Assembly: GCF_040932005.1 (NCBI RefSeq)
Contig: NZ_CP162414.1
Coordinates: 1,205,501 to 1,269,500, forward strand
Source of the DNA: Aestuariibius sp. HNIBRBA575
GTDB taxonomy: Bacteria; Pseudomonadota; Alphaproteobacteria; Rhodobacterales; Rhodobacteraceae
Direction of reading: 5' to 3'
DNA length: 64,000 bases
Shown: in pieces, positions 55,346 through 62,921 of the stretch
Layout: the number at the start of each line of letters is the position of its first letter
How positions within the stretch are numbered: the first letter of the stretch is position 1
Notes under the pieces: model-generated
Told to the model about the DNA's origin: nothing
What the model saw: only the letters and a program-made list of their open reading frames with translations
The model's database searches: none
Program-made: the position numbers and the translations under genes

Positions 55346-56103
55346 GTCATCCTCACGGGGATACCTGCATCGGCCATGTGTTGTTTGGCCTCACCGATCG
55401 TATAGGTCCCAAAATGGAAAATCGACGCGGCCAACACGGCCGATGCGCCGCCTTCTGTCACGCCTTCGACCAGATGATCCAGATTTCCGACGCCCCCCGA
55501 TGCGATCACAGGCACGTTCACCGCGTCTGAAATCGCGCGGGTCAATGGCAGGTTAAACCCCGCCTTGGTGCCGTCGCGGTCCATCGAGGTCAGCAGGATT
55601 TCTCCCGCGCCTTTTTCGGCGGCAGTGATGGCAAATTCAATGGCGTCGATCCCGGTGGCTTTGCGCCCGCCATGGGTGAATATTTCCCAGCGTCCGGGTT
55701 CCACCGTTTTGGCGTCGATTGCGCAGACGATGCATTGTGATCCAAACCGCAATGCGGCTTCGGTCAGAACATCTGGGTTGGCCACCGCCGCAGAGTTAAA
55801 GCTGACTTTGTCCGCCCCAGCCAGCAACAGATTGCGCACATCTTCGTGGGTGCGCACCCCGCCACCAATGGTCAGCGGCATAAAACAATGTTCCGCCGTG
55901 CGGGTGGCCAGATCATACATTGTGCCACGATTTTCGTGGGTTGCATGAATATCAAGAAAACAAAGTTCGTCGGCACCTGCGGCGTCATAGGCGATGGCGG
56001 CATCCACCGGATCGCCAGCATCGACAAGATCGACAAAGTTCACGCCTTTGACGACACGCCCATCAGCGACATCCAGGCAAGGTATGATACGTGTTTTAAG
56101 CAT
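55342..56103 (-). CDS. hisF: imidazole glycerol phosphate synthase, cyclase subunit
   Basis: Partner of HisH; uses its ammonia to make IGP and AICAR. The 253-residue TIM barrel has the catalytic aspartates in [15 protein letters not shown] and [13 protein letters not shown], and the phosphate sites [11 protein letters not shown] and [12 protein letters not shown]. Overlaps hisE by 4 bases. A double hairpin lies between it and hisA. Confidence 0.97.
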   Translation of the reverse strand: MLKTRIIPCLDVADGRVVKGVNFVDLVDAGDPVDAAIAYDAAGADELCFLDIHATHENRGTMYDLATRTAEHCFMPLTIGGGVRTHEDVRNLLLAGADKVSFNSAAVANPDVLTEAALRFGSQCIVCAIDAKTVEPGRWEIFTHGGRKATGIDAIEFAITAAEKGAGEILLTSMDRDGTKAGFNLPLTRAISDAVNVPVIASGGVGNLDHLVEGVTEGGASAVLAASIFHFGTYTIGEAKQHMADAGIPVRMT

Positions 56104-56165
56104 GCCCGCTTGATAGGCCGCGCGACCTGAAACGGCAAGGGGTTTGGCGACCCTTCGGTTTGGGG

Positions 56166-56211
56166 CGTGGGGCAGGGCCCCACGAGGCTCAAAATCGGCA
56201 GATTTTGAGCC
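56166..56211. repeat. pair of adjacent perfect hairpins between hisA and hisF
   Basis: CGTGGGGC (56166-56173) pairs with GCCCCACG (56177-56184), and GGCTCAAAATC (56186-56196) pairs with GATTTTGAGCC (56201-56211). There is no T run. The layout resembles repetitive extragenic palindromes; it may stabilise or partly terminate the his message. Confidence 0.65.
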
Positions 56212-56229
56212 ACCTGTTCAGAAAATCGT

Positions 56230-56952
56230 TTAGGCGCGGCAGAGGGTCAACGCATCGCTTAGATCAATTGCCCCATCATAGAGCGCACGGCCAGAAATCG
56301 CGCCATTTAACGCAGCACCGCAATTTTTCAGTGCTTGCAGATCCTCAAGCGAGGACACGCCACCAGATGCAATCACAGGGATTGATACGGCATTGGCCAG
56401 ATCGGCCGTGGCCTGCACATTTGGCCCTTGCATGGCCCCATCGCGGTTGATGTCGGTGTAGATGATTGCAGCCACGCCAGCATCCTCAAAGGATTTTGCC
56501 AAATCAGTCACCATGACATCGGTTTCCTCGGCCCAGCCTTTGGTCGCCACGCGCCCGTCACGCGCGTCAATGCCCACAGCAACTTTGCCCGGAAAGGCAC
56601 GCGCCGCTTCGCGCACCAAATCAGGGTTTTCCACGGCAACCGTGCCCAAAATGACCCGTGCCAGCCCGCGATCCAGCCAGCGTTCGATTGTCGCCATGTC
56701 GCGGATCCCGCCCCCAAGCTGCGCAGGCACTTTGGTTTGTTTCAGGATTTCTTCAACTGGGGCGGCATTGACAGGTTCACCGGCAAAGGCGCCGTTTAAA
56801 TCCACCAGATGCAGCCATTCACAACCCGCATTGGCAAATTCCATCGCCTGAGCAGCCGGATTGTCGTTGAACACGGTGGCTTGATCCATTTCGCCTTTGA
56901 TCAGGCGTACGGCATTGCCGTCTTTTAGGTCGATGGCGGGATAAAGGATCAT
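56230..56952 (-). CDS. hisA: ProFAR isomerase
   Basis: Fourth step of histidine synthesis, a sugar isomerisation. The 240-residue TIM barrel has the catalytic aspartates in [14 protein letters not shown] and [15 protein letters not shown], and [14 protein letters not shown] and [13 protein letters not shown] for phosphate binding. It is first in the leftward hisA-hisF-hisE run and divergent from the DUF2147-type gene. Confidence 0.97.
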   Translation of the reverse strand: MILYPAIDLKDGNAVRLIKGEMDQATVFNDNPAAQAMEFANAGCEWLHLVDLNGAFAGEPVNAAPVEEILKQTKVPAQLGGGIRDMATIERWLDRGLARVILGTVAVENPDLVREAARAFPGKVAVGIDARDGRVATKGWAEETDVMVTDLAKSFEDAGVAAIIYTDINRDGAMQGPNVQATADLANAVSIPVIASGGVSSLEDLQALKNCGAALNGAISGRALYDGAIDLSDALTLCRA

Positions 56953-57101
56953 TTAACGTGCCTTTCACGATTTGGGCGCAATGTTGGGGCTGTTTATGCA
57001 TGTTGGCGTCCGGGATGCAACGATGCGGGGCCGACCCCACGTCATACTTGATCGGGTGGGGGGCAATGCCGCAGCATGCGTTCAGTTCATGGGAGGACAG
57101 A

Positions 57102-57488
57102 ATGAAAAAGTTTGTATTGAGCGTCGTTGGCGCAATTGCATTGGCGGGGGCGGCAACGGCGGACCCGTTAGAAGGCACGTGGCGCACAACCGCTGATGAT
57201 AATGGCAATTCGGGGCTGATTCAGGTTGCGCCCTGTGGGTCTGCGCTGTGTGGCACATTGATCCGCGCTTATGGCCCAAATGGCGCCGAAATTCCGTCTG
57301 ACAACATCGGTCAGAACATTATTTCCGAAACGGTCGCCAGTGGCGGCGGCGCATATACGGGCAAAGTGTATTCGCCGGATCGTGATAAAACCTACAATTC
57401 CCGGCTGCAGCTTAGCGGCAATCAGTTGACTGTTTCTGGCTGCGTTTTAGGGATCTGCCGCGAAGGCGGGGTCTGGACGCGCCAGTAA
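57102..57488 (+). CDS. secreted DUF2147-type protein
   Basis: A 128-residue exported protein: signal peptide (MKKFVLSVVGAIALAGAATA) and the DUF2147 pattern DPLEGTWRTTADDNGNSGLIQVAPCGSALCGTLI, GKVYSPDRDKTYNSRLQLSGNQLTVSGCVLGICREGGVW. Function unknown. GGGAGGACAG lies before the ATG at 57102. It is the only rightward gene inside the leftward histidine cluster, between hisA and hisH. Confidence 0.87.
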   Translation: MKKFVLSVVGAIALAGAATADPLEGTWRTTADDNGNSGLIQVAPCGSALCGTLIRAYGPNGAEIPSDNIGQNIISETVASGGGAYTGKVYSPDRDKTYNSRLQLSGNQLTVSGCVLGICREGGVWTRQ

Positions 57489-57512
57489 TTGCATCTCTCA
57501 AATCAGATGTAG

Positions 57513-57536
57513 CGCCCGCCGGTTTGGCGGGCGTTT
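57513..57536. terminator. intrinsic terminator between the DUF2147-type gene and hisH
   Basis: CGCCCGCC (57513-57520) pairs perfectly with GGCGGGCG (57526-57533), loop GGTTT, followed by TTTCTT. It ends the rightward gene; hisH's stop at 57538 lies within a few bases. Confidence 0.82.
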
Positions 57537-57537
57537 C

Positions 57538-58176
57538 TTATGGGGCCCAGCTTAGAAAGTTGGCGATTAGTTTCAGGCCAGCAGCTTGGCTTTTCTCAGG
57601 GTGGAACTGCATGCCAATCATGTTGTCCCGTCCCACAATGGCCGTGATGTCACCGCCGTAATCAACATGGGTCAATCGATGCTGCGTATTGTTCATAACC
57701 ATCTGATAGGAATGCACAAAATAGGCGTGATCCCCGGTGGCTACACCGTCTAGAACCGCATGTTCCTGATCGATGATCAGGTCATTCCACCCCATATGCG
57801 GCACCTTCATTTTAGGATCAGAAGGTGCAATTGGGTGAATATGCCCGTCAATCCAGCCAAAGCCCGGCGTTTCCTGATATTCAAAGCCGCTTTTGGCCAT
57901 CATCTGCATGCCAACACAGATACCTAAAAACGGAACAGCCCGGCTTTCAACGGCATCCGTGATCGCTTCGGCCAATCCGTCAACACCATGTAGCGCGGCG
58001 TGACATGCAGGAAACGCGCCGTCGCCGGGCAAAACAATCCGGTCCGCCTTGGCCACGACATCAGCCTCAGACGTGACAACAATTGTGCCGCCATCCGTTT
58101 CCCGAGCCATCCGTTCAAACGCTTTTTGCGCCGAATGCAAATTGCCACTGTCATAATCGACCAGCGCAGTCAGCAT
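57538..58176 (-). CDS. hisH: imidazole glycerol phosphate synthase, glutaminase subunit
   Basis: Supplies ammonia to HisF. The 212-residue class I amidotransferase has the nucleophile in FLGICVGMQMM and the His/Glu pair in GMQFHPEKSQAAG. Its ATG shares an A with the hisB stop (TAATG), so hisB and hisH are coupled. It is separated from hisA by the DUF2147-type gene. Confidence 0.96.
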   Translation of the reverse strand: MLTALVDYDSGNLHSAQKAFERMARETDGGTIVVTSEADVVAKADRIVLPGDGAFPACHAALHGVDGLAEAITDAVESRAVPFLGICVGMQMMAKSGFEYQETPGFGWIDGHIHPIAPSDPKMKVPHMGWNDLIIDQEHAVLDGVATGDHAYFVHSYQMVMNNTQHRLTHVDYGGDITAIVGRDNMIGMQFHPEKSQAAGLKLIANFLSWAP

Positions 58177-58763
58177 TACAATGTGCCCTTGGTCGAAGGA
58201 ATCGCATCCATTTTGCGTGGGTCCAATTCAACCGCAACCCGCAATGCGCGTGCCACAGATTTGAACATCGCCTCAGCAATATGGTGCGAATTGAACCCGT
58301 GTAGTTGATCAATATGCAGCGTCATCCCGGCATGTACCGACAGAGCTTGGAAAAATTCGCGGACCAATTCGGTATCAAACGTGCCGATTTTATCCGAGGA
58401 AAATTCGGTGTTGAAAATCAAATAGGGGCGTCCGGCCAAATCCAGTGCCGTGCGGATTTGCGCATCGTCCATCGCCAGGTGGCAGGACCCGTAACGGGTG
58501 ATTCCCCGTTTGTTTCCAAGCGCTTGGGTGATGGCTTGGCCCAATGTGATCCCCACATCTTCGACGGTGTGGTGATCATCAATATATAGATCGCCTTTGG
58601 CCCGAATGCGCATATCGATCAGCGAATGACGGGCCAGTTGATCCAGCATATGGTCAAAAAAACCAACCTTGGTCACGTTGTCATAGGACCCTGTCCCGTC
58701 AAGATTAACTTCAACGGTGATCTCGGTCTCTTCGGTTTTCCGCGTGATCGTGGCTGTGCGCAT
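58176..58763 (-). CDS. hisB: imidazoleglycerol-phosphate dehydratase
   Basis: Sixth step of histidine synthesis. The 195-residue manganese enzyme has [34 protein letters not shown] and [13 protein letters not shown], all metal-binding hallmarks. The start at 58763 ([10 protein letters not shown]) is preferred over 58787 because GGAG lies six bases before it. First gene of the leftward his cluster. Single-domain, not fused to a phosphatase. Confidence 0.96.
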   Translation of the reverse strand: MRTATITRKTEETEITVEVNLDGTGSYDNVTKVGFFDHMLDQLARHSLIDMRIRAKGDLYIDDHHTVEDVGITLGQAITQALGNKRGITRYGSCHLAMDDAQIRTALDLAGRPYLIFNTEFSSDKIGTFDTELVREFFQALSVHAGMTLHIDQLHGFNSHHIAEAMFKSVARALRVAVELDPRKMDAIPSTKGTL

Positions 58764-58908
58764 TTTCGGCTCCGGTTTGTCGTTCAATGCCTTATAGGCG
58801 GCTGTTGCGCCGGGGCCAAGCAGCCGATTGCAAGCGCCGTTCCGCCCGTGTCCTTCTTGTCTCGGTTTTTAGAAAATGACATCAAAATCGGGGCGGGGTA
58901 TCCCTACT

Positions 58909-58936
58909 TTTACCTTGGTTTATACCACGTTACTAT
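58909..58936 (+). promoter_or_regulatory. possible promoter of the E1-like operon
   Basis: TTTACC (58909-58914) and TACTAT (58931-58936) are spaced 16 bases apart and would start transcription about 20 bases before the GTG at 58961. Both boxes are imperfect. Confidence 0.3.
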
Positions 58937-58960
58937 TTGTTAACTCGGCAGGGGGGCGCT

Positions 58961-59914
58961 GTGATACGATCATTACTTAAATCATTTCGTCACACCTATT
59001 TGGACCTGCGGCTGCGTTCTTCTGGTTTGCATATTCGAATTCTGGAACGTCCCGGTTTGTGGATGCAAGATGCTGAACTTGAACAACTTTCCGACGACTT
59101 AAGAAAAGTCGCATCAGCGACCCTGCCAGTCGGAAGCTTGACCTATGGCGTGTTCTCTGCGGATCGAAAACGAATGTCTTCTTCGATTGTGACCTTGGTG
59201 AGCCGGCCGGACGGCACACCGATCGCATTTAACGCTTTGGCGATCATGACCCTCTCAACTTTGCCAAAACCAACCGAAGTTTTGCATTTGGGATTGGTGA
59301 TGGTCGACCCCAATGAGCGTTCAAAAAACCTGTCATGGGTGCTGTATGGATTAACATGTTTTTTGTTGTTTGTGCGGCGAAAATTTCGTCCGTTATGGAT
59401 TTCAAACGTGACGCAGGTTCCAGCTGTCGTGGGCATGGTATCTGGTATGTTTTCAAATGTTTACCCATCTCCTAGCGCATCTCGGCGCACGCTTAGCCAG
59501 CTGCAGGTGGCGCGTCGAATTATGGCAGATCATCGGTATGTATTTGGGGTTGGGGACGAAGCAGACTTTGATGAAAACCGGTTTGTGATCACAAACGCCT
59601 ATACCGGCGGATCGGACGATCTGATGAAAACGTGGGAACAGGCGCCTAAACATCGTGATGACAGTTATAACGACTTTTGCGCGCGCGAACTGGACTATGA
59701 GCGGGGGGATGATGTGCTGCAGATTGGGCAATTGGACATGGCAGCCATCGGGCGATACCTCTCAAAAGAAGTGCCCAGTTCCGCATTAAGCGGACTGTTG
59801 CTCGTGGCTGGAATGGTCATTTTACGTCGATTGATCCTGCCCATTCTACATTGGTTCGAAAGTGACCAAGAATGGTCCATTCTGCGCCCCGTGAAGGACA
59901 AAACAAATGTTTAG
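58961..59914 (+). CDS. unassigned protein opening the E1-like operon (possible acyltransferase)
   Basis: A 317-residue protein that I cannot place. The middle (about residues 75-170: GTPIAFNALAIMTL, EVLHLGLVMVDPNERSKNLSWVLYGLTCFLLF) has the strand-helix order and the R-S-K-N-L turn seen in GNAT-like N-acyltransferases of the autoinducer/FeeM type, but this is a weak resemblance. A conserved-looking C-terminal part follows (RYVFGVGDEADFDENRFVITNAYTGG, KHRDDSYNDFCAREL, GDDVLQIGQ), and one hydrophobic stretch near residue 285 may be a membrane anchor. GTG at 58961 follows GGGGGG. Overlaps the next gene by 8 bases. Confidence 0.7.
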   Translation: MIRSLLKSFRHTYLDLRLRSSGLHIRILERPGLWMQDAELEQLSDDLRKVASATLPVGSLTYGVFSADRKRMSSSIVTLVSRPDGTPIAFNALAIMTLSTLPKPTEVLHLGLVMVDPNERSKNLSWVLYGLTCFLLFVRRKFRPLWISNVTQVPAVVGMVSGMFSNVYPSPSASRRTLSQLQVARRIMADHRYVFGVGDEADFDENRFVITNAYTGGSDDLMKTWEQAPKHRDDSYNDFCARELDYERGDDVLQIGQLDMAAIGRYLSKEVPSSALSGLLLVAGMVILRRLILPILHWFESDQEWSILRPVKDKTNV

Positions 59915-60776
59915 CTACGACGAAATGACAACCCGAAATCAGGGGTTTGTGTCTAACGACGAACAAAATGCGTTAAAGTCTAGCACGGTGTTTGTTTGCG
60001 GTAATGGGGGAATGGGGGGCGCTTGTATTCAGGCTTTGGTACGGATGGGAGTTGGAAAACTCATTCTTGCGGACGTAGATGAATTCGAAATTTCGAACCT
60101 GAACCGGCAGGTTTTTTGCAACTTACACGGGGTTGGATTGCACAAATCGAACGTCACTGCGAAAATGTGCCGAAACATTAATCCTGAAATCGACATCGAA
60201 GTATATGGTTTAGAATGGATGGAGTTGGCCGAAGGTTTGGTGTCTCGGTCCGATATTGTGGTTAACGGAACTGATGATTTGGCGGCTACGTTGTTGCTAT
60301 ACCGGACAGCACGCGAGCAGAACAAAGTGATGATTGACGCTTATGCCGCGCCTCTGCCCTCAGTTTATGTTACCAAGCCGACCGATCCAGCACATGAAAC
60401 TCGGTTGGGATTTCAAACAGAACAGACGGATTGGAGGTCAATCTCGCAGGACCAAAGAGAGTCCGCTTTTATGGCAGAGGCTGAGTATGTTGTCCTCAAT
60501 TCTTCATCGCGACATTACATCGATTTAGATTTGATCGGTGATGTGATCACAGGCAAACGCGGGCGTCCGAGTTTTGCCCCTATGGTCATCACAACGGGTA
60601 TGTTGATGGCATATGAATGCGCAAATGGCGTTATGGGCCGACCATTTGGTGCAAATTGCCAGGGCTATTTTTTGAACCCATATCGCGGCCGTGTTGAGCG
60701 ACCAAATCCAAAATGGATGTCCGCAGTCATACGCCCATTTGTCCGTCGGTTTCTGGCACGATTGCTAAGTCAATGA
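59907..60776 (+). CDS. E1/ThiF-like adenylyltransferase
   Basis: A 289-residue member of the ThiF/MoeB/E1 superfamily, which adenylates a protein or peptide C-terminus or other carboxylate. The ATP site is textbook: VFVCGNGGMGGACIQALVRMGVGKLILADVDEFEISNLNRQVF-type sequence at residues about 27-70, with GxGGxG, the aspartate of ADVD, and the NLNRQ arginine; DIVVNGTDD follows. The paired CxxC zinc sites of MoeB/ThiF are absent, as in stand-alone E1-like enzymes of secondary pathways. It overlaps its neighbours by 8 and 4 bases. No ubiquitin-like or ThiS-like partner is visible. Confidence 0.85.
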   Translation: MFSYDEMTTRNQGFVSNDEQNALKSSTVFVCGNGGMGGACIQALVRMGVGKLILADVDEFEISNLNRQVFCNLHGVGLHKSNVTAKMCRNINPEIDIEVYGLEWMELAEGLVSRSDIVVNGTDDLAATLLLYRTAREQNKVMIDAYAAPLPSVYVTKPTDPAHETRLGFQTEQTDWRSISQDQRESAFMAEAEYVVLNSSSRHYIDLDLIGDVITGKRGRPSFAPMVITTGMLMAYECANGVMGRPFGANCQGYFLNPYRGRVERPNPKWMSAVIRPFVRRFLARLLSQ

Positions 60777-61972
60777 TGACCGCGGCCCCATATATTGTTG
60801 ATCTTTTCCTATCGATTTCGGCGGTCATTGGATTATTGCTGATGCGGGCAATGATCGTTGATCAGGGGCGGTATGACCCACTTAATCAGCGATTTCTATT
60901 TGGCGTTCATGCGATGATTTTGCTGTTTGGTGCCCGTGCGGCCTACAGTTTGACCGATTTGAATCTTTTTCGCGCATTGGTTTTGTTTGCCGCAGCTTTG
61001 GTGCCGCTCGCTGCTCTCTTGCTCACCGAAGGTTTGTTGCGACGGCACGCCGCCAAATTCATTAAGGTCGGTTTCGCGGTGATGACCACGCTGCTGTCGG
61101 TATCAGCGTTGTTCCCGGTTGAATTGGTGGATCCGTTCAGGTTGGTGATCCTGTTGATGTTTCAGGTCGCAGGATTTTTGATCTGCGGACTGTTGGTGTT
61201 CACGCGGGATGTGTCGTCTTTGTCCCGGGCGGAAAACCAAATGGCAGAACGTATCGGGCTTTCAGTGTTTTTGTTGCTGCCATTTGCAGCGGCTGATTTC
61301 CTGATGGTGTATTTTAACCTTCCGGTTCGTGTTTCTGCTTTGGGTGTGCTGTTTTTATGTTGGTTATCAATTACTTTGGGGAAATCATCACGGTCCCATA
61401 TCGACGCATTGATGGGGTTTTGCGTAACCGTTGTCGCCGCAATTTTATCCGGTGCAACCGTTTCATTTTTGATGGGGTTCAGCTGGAATGCGACGATCAT
61501 GACAGTGGCGATTTTGTTGGGATCGGCGCTTTGCGCTGCGCTTTATAATGAAATTCGAACCTTAAAAACAGAGGCACAAGGCGTTGCTGTTTTAGAGGAA
61601 ATGTCGAAAAATTCGGCGTCCTCTCCTATGGATTTCCTACGAAATGTTGTTGGGAATATGGACAATGACGGGGTCGCATTGATTGACTTAGATACGTTAC
61701 ACGATTGCCAAGAAGAGGTTCTGACCGAGTTGTTTCGCAAACATCCCGTCCTGCGACGCTCGGATCCAATCCCGTCAAACCCAGACTTGGCAGAGCATAA
61801 ATCACATCTGTTTGAGCGATATCAGGCGTCCCATATTCTATGTGCTCAGGCCCAGCCATTGACGTTGATCGCTTTGTCGATCCCGATGATCGCGGCAACA
61901 AAACGTGTGGAGTCTGAGCTGAACGCAGCACAGAGTTTTTCGCGTTTGTTGGAGGTTAAAAATGCTGAATGA
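60773..61972 (+). CDS. polytopic membrane protein with unassigned cytosolic tail
   Basis: A 399-residue protein with about eight or nine membrane helices in the first 265 residues (for example LFLSISAVIGLLLMRAMIV, FGVHAMILLFGARAAYSL, LVLFAAALVPLAALLLTEG, AILSGATVSFLMGF) and a soluble tail from about residue 270 (PMDFLRNVVGNMDNDGVALIDLDTLHDCQEEVLTELFRKHP) of unknown family. The topology resembles a multi-helix sensory input module, but no kinase or cyclase follows. Starts in the ATGATG overlap with the E1-like stop and overlaps the nitroreductase gene by 11 bases. Confidence 0.75.
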   Translation: MMTAAPYIVDLFLSISAVIGLLLMRAMIVDQGRYDPLNQRFLFGVHAMILLFGARAAYSLTDLNLFRALVLFAAALVPLAALLLTEGLLRRHAAKFIKVGFAVMTTLLSVSALFPVELVDPFRLVILLMFQVAGFLICGLLVFTRDVSSLSRAENQMAERIGLSVFLLLPFAAADFLMVYFNLPVRVSALGVLFLCWLSITLGKSSRSHIDALMGFCVTVVAAILSGATVSFLMGFSWNATIMTVAILLGSALCAALYNEIRTLKTEAQGVAVLEEMSKNSASSPMDFLRNVVGNMDNDGVALIDLDTLHDCQEEVLTELFRKHPVLRRSDPIPSNPDLAEHKSHLFERYQASHILCAQAQPLTLIALSIPMIAATKRVESELNAAQSFSRLLEVKNAE

Positions 61973-62921
61973 TCAGTCGTTTAGATCGGTGGTCGCGCGT
62001 GCCTGTCTGGCGCCATCGGTGCATAACATTCAACCAACGCGCTGGCATCGGTCAGACGATGGTATCGACGTTTTTTGCGATTTGACGCAATCGCTACCAG
62101 TGGGCGATCCACACCACCTTGATGCGGGTCTGTCATCTGGCGCTGCAATCGAAGCAACGGTGCTGGCGCTGTCTGAAATGGGGGTTTCAGCGCAGGTTGA
62201 GGAACGCTGGGACGCGCATTCAGATTTAAAACCAGTCGCGCATATTCGTCTGCAATCAGGACTGCAGGATGGACTAAGCCGTCAGTTGGAAAACCGGTTT
62301 ACTTGGCGTGGAAAATTCGCGGATCAAACGCCTGACCTGTTTGGTTGGAGCCGCAGCGACACATTTGTGATCACAGATGCAAAACGACGAAATTGGTTGG
62401 CAGAGCTGAATGACCAAACCAGTTACCGAATTATGCAAAATCCAGCATTTCGCAAAGAGCTGCTAAGCTGGATGCGATTGCGCGACACACATCCACGTTT
62501 GGGCTTGGATGGAATGGGGCGAGAGGCCTGCCAAATGAGCGATTTGCAAGCCCGCATGGCGGGATTGGCCTTGGGTCCTCTTTGGGGAATGCTGAACCTA
62601 TTTGGTGCAACAAAATCAATCACATCTGAGGCCGAAGCGACCAAAAGCGCCCCGGTGATCGCCGCGTTTCATCAGCCCACAGAAGCAAGCCCAATTGCCA
62701 GAGGCCGCGCCTATTTGAGAATGTGGTTAGAGGCGACGTCGCTCGGATTCTCAGGATGGCCAATGGCGGCGTTGTCCGACGATCCATCCGCAAATGCCGA
62801 AATTTGCGCGCGTCTCGGGATCGGTGCGGATCGTGACTTGGTTCAGGTTATTCGCTTTGGGGTCGCAATGGGGCCACCGCCCGCAAGAGCGCGGCGCCCG
62901 TTGGATGAGTTGATCATCTAA
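61962..62921 (+). CDS. nitroreductase-family protein (Acg-like)
   Basis: A 319-residue flavin-type protein. LAPSVHNIQPTRW near the N-terminus is the FMN-site arginine/serine-asparagine pattern of nitroreductase-fold proteins, followed by DAGLSSGAAIEATVLALSEMG and, near the C-terminus, GRAYLRMWLEATSLGFSGWPMAAL. The length and pattern resemble the Acg/Rv1355c-type subgroup more than small nitroreductases. It may oxidise or reduce the product of the E1-like enzyme. Last gene of the four-gene run; its stop overlaps the stop of the opposing peroxidase-like gene by 4 bases. Confidence 0.8.
   Translation: MLNDQSFRSVVARACLAPSVHNIQPTRWHRSDDGIDVFCDLTQSLPVGDPHHLDAGLSSGAAIEATVLALSEMGVSAQVEERWDAHSDLKPVAHIRLQSGLQDGLSRQLENRFTWRGKFADQTPDLFGWSRSDTFVITDAKRRNWLAELNDQTSYRIMQNPAFRKELLSWMRLRDTHPRLGLDGMGREACQMSDLQARMAGLALGPLWGMLNLFGATKSITSEAEATKSAPVIAAFHQPTEASPIARGRAYLRMWLEATSLGFSGWPMAALSDDPSANAEICARLGIGADRDLVQVIRFGVAMGPPPARARRPLDELII

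Noticed and set aside
58764..58960. Short precursor-peptide gene for the E1-like operon
   Set aside because: Open frames in the gap lack a ribosome site and a leader-core pattern.
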